Part shown: piece after piece, positions 6,144-7,442 of the stretch | Layout of the letters: every line of letters starts with the position of its first letter | Numbering within the stretch: the stretch's first letter is position 1 | Source: Bacteroidota bacterium | GTDB lineage: Bacteria; Bacteroidota; Bacteroidia; Bacteroidales; GCA-2748055 | Length of the DNA: 7,442 bases | Assembly: GCA_030642565.1 (NCBI GenBank) | Contig: DAOWNM010000130.1 | Span: forward strand, 1 to 7,442 | Direction of reading: 5' to 3' | Program-made: the position numbers and the translations under genes | Notes under the pieces: model-generated | Told to the model about the DNA's origin: nothing | Database searches by the model: none | Seen by the model: the letters and a program-made list of their open reading frames with translations, nothing else

Positions 6144-7442
6144 TCAAACTTCCAGTTTAACAACGGTAATCCCGGCACCTCCCTGGTCCACATGGGCATC
6201 ACCATACCACTCCACCAGGTCGACCGAATGGAGATACTCCCTGATCAGTTGCCGAAGAATACCGTCTCCTTTTCCATGAAGGATTCTCAGATCGCGGGCA
6301 TTGACCATGATGGCCTCATCAATAAAATCAACCACTATATCCATGGCTTCGTCGGCCCGCTTCCCGCGCAGGTCAATATCGGGACGAAAGTGAACCCTGC
6401 GGCTGCTCACACTCCATTCACCCAGGTTCACCTTCGATTGATCCCTCCTCCTGAGACGGCCTGCTTCCTCTGACATGATCTTCTCCAGCTGTCCAAGTTT
6501 GCTATATGTTTTTAACATTCCAAAAGCCACCATACAATTTTTTCCTTTGATCTCCATCACCTCCCCGGCGGCCTCCTGTCCCTCAATCCGTACCAGGTCC
6601 CCTACCCTGATCTCAGGATCTTCCTTCACCTGCTTCTGAGCCAGTGTCTTTCTTGATCGTTGCCGCAGATCGGGCCGCCGGGTCTCCAGTTCGCTCCCCT
6701 TCCGGCGAATCTCCCTCAACTCTCTCTCCACCTTCTGCTCCTCCTTTCCCTTCTCAACCTCCAGCTCCTTACTGAATTCATTAAGCTCCTTACGTACGTC
6801 CCTGGTCCGCTCCTTCTCAGCTTCCGCCTCCTTGATCTCCCTGATAGTCTGCTCTATCTTCTTATTGGCACCCGAAAGCATCTCATCGGCCTTTATTTTG
6901 GCCTCTTTTACAATAGCTTTCCGCTGCTTTTCACTCTCTTGGAGCTCCTGTTCATACCGCCCCATCAACTCCTCCAGTTTCCGCTCCGACTGCCTGATCT
7001 TCTGCCGCTTCCCTTCCCAGTATTTTTTATCCCGAAGGATCTCCCTCAAATGCTTATCAAAGTCGATATGATCCTGTCCCACTTTTTCAGAAGCAGTGCT
7101 AAGCAGATCTTCGGGCAGACCAATTTTCCTGGCAATCTCAAATGCAAATGAGCTGCCCGGTTTGCCCACCTGCAGTTGATAAAGGGGTTGCATTTTCTGG
7201 TTGTCAAATAGCATCGCCCCGTTAATAATACCATCCGAAGAGGTAGCATAGTGCTTCAGACTGGTGTAGTGCGTAGTGATAATACCGCTGGTCCCGGCCA
7301 TGTTCAGCTGCTCAAGGATCGATTCTGCAATGGCTCCTCCCAGCATCGGCTCGGTGCCGGTTCCAAACTCATCAATCAGTACCAGAGTATCGGCTGCTGC
7401 ATGCTTCAAAAAATGTTTCATATTGAGCAGATGCGAGCTATA
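6144..7442 (-). CDS. mutS2: MutS2 family ATPase with C-terminal Smr domain, N-terminus outside window
   Basis: The frame stays open to the window edge, so only the C-terminal 432 residues are seen; full-length MutS2 is usually near 780-830. At the visible N-terminus SSHLLNMKHF precedes Walker B LVLIDEFGTGTEP (20-32, with Asp24-Glu25) and the switch histidine in TTHYTSLKHYA (His58). GKPGSSFAFEIARKIGLP (93-110) is the MutS family helix. A long Glu/Lys/Arg-rich coiled coil follows (about 125-272), then a small beta segment (277-317) and an Smr domain with DLRGKRADEAM (357-367) and LHGKGDGILR (388-397). The MutS2 family lacks mismatch-recognition domains. Members suppress homologous recombination, and in Bacillus MutS2 acts on collided ribosomes; Smr domains can have nuclease activity. 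The ATG at 7421 is internal and not the start. The gene ends TGA followed directly by TAG. It is the first visible gene of the minus-strand series. Confidence 0.93.
   Translation of the reverse strand, partial: YSSHLLNMKHFLKHAAADTLVLIDEFGTGTEPMLGGAIAESILEQLNMAGTSGIITTHYTSLKHYATSSDGIINGAMLFDNQKMQPLYQLQVGKPGSSFAFEIARKIGLPEDLLSTASEKVGQDHIDFDKHLREILRDKKYWEGKRQKIRQSERKLEELMGRYEQELQESEKQRKAIVKEAKIKADEMLSGANKKIEQTIREIKEAEAEKERTRDVRKELNEFSKELEVEKGKEEQKVERELREIRRKGSELETRRPDLRQRSRKTLAQKQVKEDPEIRVGDLVRIEGQEAAGEVMEIKGKNCMVAFGMLKTYSKLGQLEKIMSEEAGRLRRRDQSKVNLGEWSVSSRRVHFRPDIDLRGKRADEAMDIVVDFIDEAIMVNARDLRILHGKGDGILRQLIREYLHSVDLVEWYGDAHVDQGGAGITVVKLEV

Noticed and set aside
6660..7151. A 163-codon open frame on the plus strand, Leu/Pro/Phe-rich
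   Set aside because: It is antisense to the Glu/Lys-rich coiled coil of MutS2; GAG and AAG codons read as CTC and CTT on the other strand, which keeps the frame open artificially.
7419..7421. ATG at 7421 as the start of mutS2
   Set aside because: The frame continues upstream to the window edge with family-typical residues (SSHLLN), so this ATG is internal.

Overview
The window looks like chromosomal DNA from a member of the Bacteroidota. The grounds are inference from sequence style: AT-rich leaders with weak or no Shine-Dalgarno signals, a signal peptide ending in AFSQ, a stand-alone FtsE-type ATPase with no ftsX beside it, and a long TPR protein. No RNA gene, insertion sequence, CRISPR array or phage gene is visible. 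Coding density is high.

Layout. On the left, a long exported TPR protein (1-1476, minus strand, C-terminus cut by the window edge) is transcribed divergently from an FtsE-like ATPase (1611-2324, plus). They are separated by a 134-bp AT-rich intergenic region carrying a 10-bp-arm inverted repeat. From the right edge, a compact minus-strand series runs mutS2 (C-terminal half only, 6144-7442), two tandem paralogous FemAB/GNAT-like acyltransferases (5190-6107 and 4242-5189), a NodB-type polysaccharide deacetylase (3233-4258) and a PAPS-dependent-type sulfotransferase (2349-3236). These converge on ftsE, with only 24 bp between the two stop codons.

The four genes after mutS2 are abutting or overlapping (36-bp gap, 0 bp, 17-bp overlap, 4-bp ATGA overlap), so they are probably co-transcribed and translationally coupled, possibly by read-through from mutS2. 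Their products form a set of small tailoring enzymes: two acyl or aminoacyl transferases, one N- or O-deacetylase and one sulfotransferase. None has an evident signal peptide, and there is no glycosyltransferase, flippase or polymerase in view. The simplest reading is a cytoplasmic cassette that decorates a glycan or lipid-linked precursor made elsewhere. The substrate cannot be read from the sequence.

The most interesting object is this tailoring cassette. Its reaction types (deacetylation, acylation, sulfation) resemble the NodB/NodA/NodH decoration set, although the acyltransferases are from a different family. The two acyltransferases align without gaps over 305 positions at about 42% identity by hand count, and they differ in base composition. 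The flanking genes (mutS2, ftsE, TPR) look like ordinary core genes.
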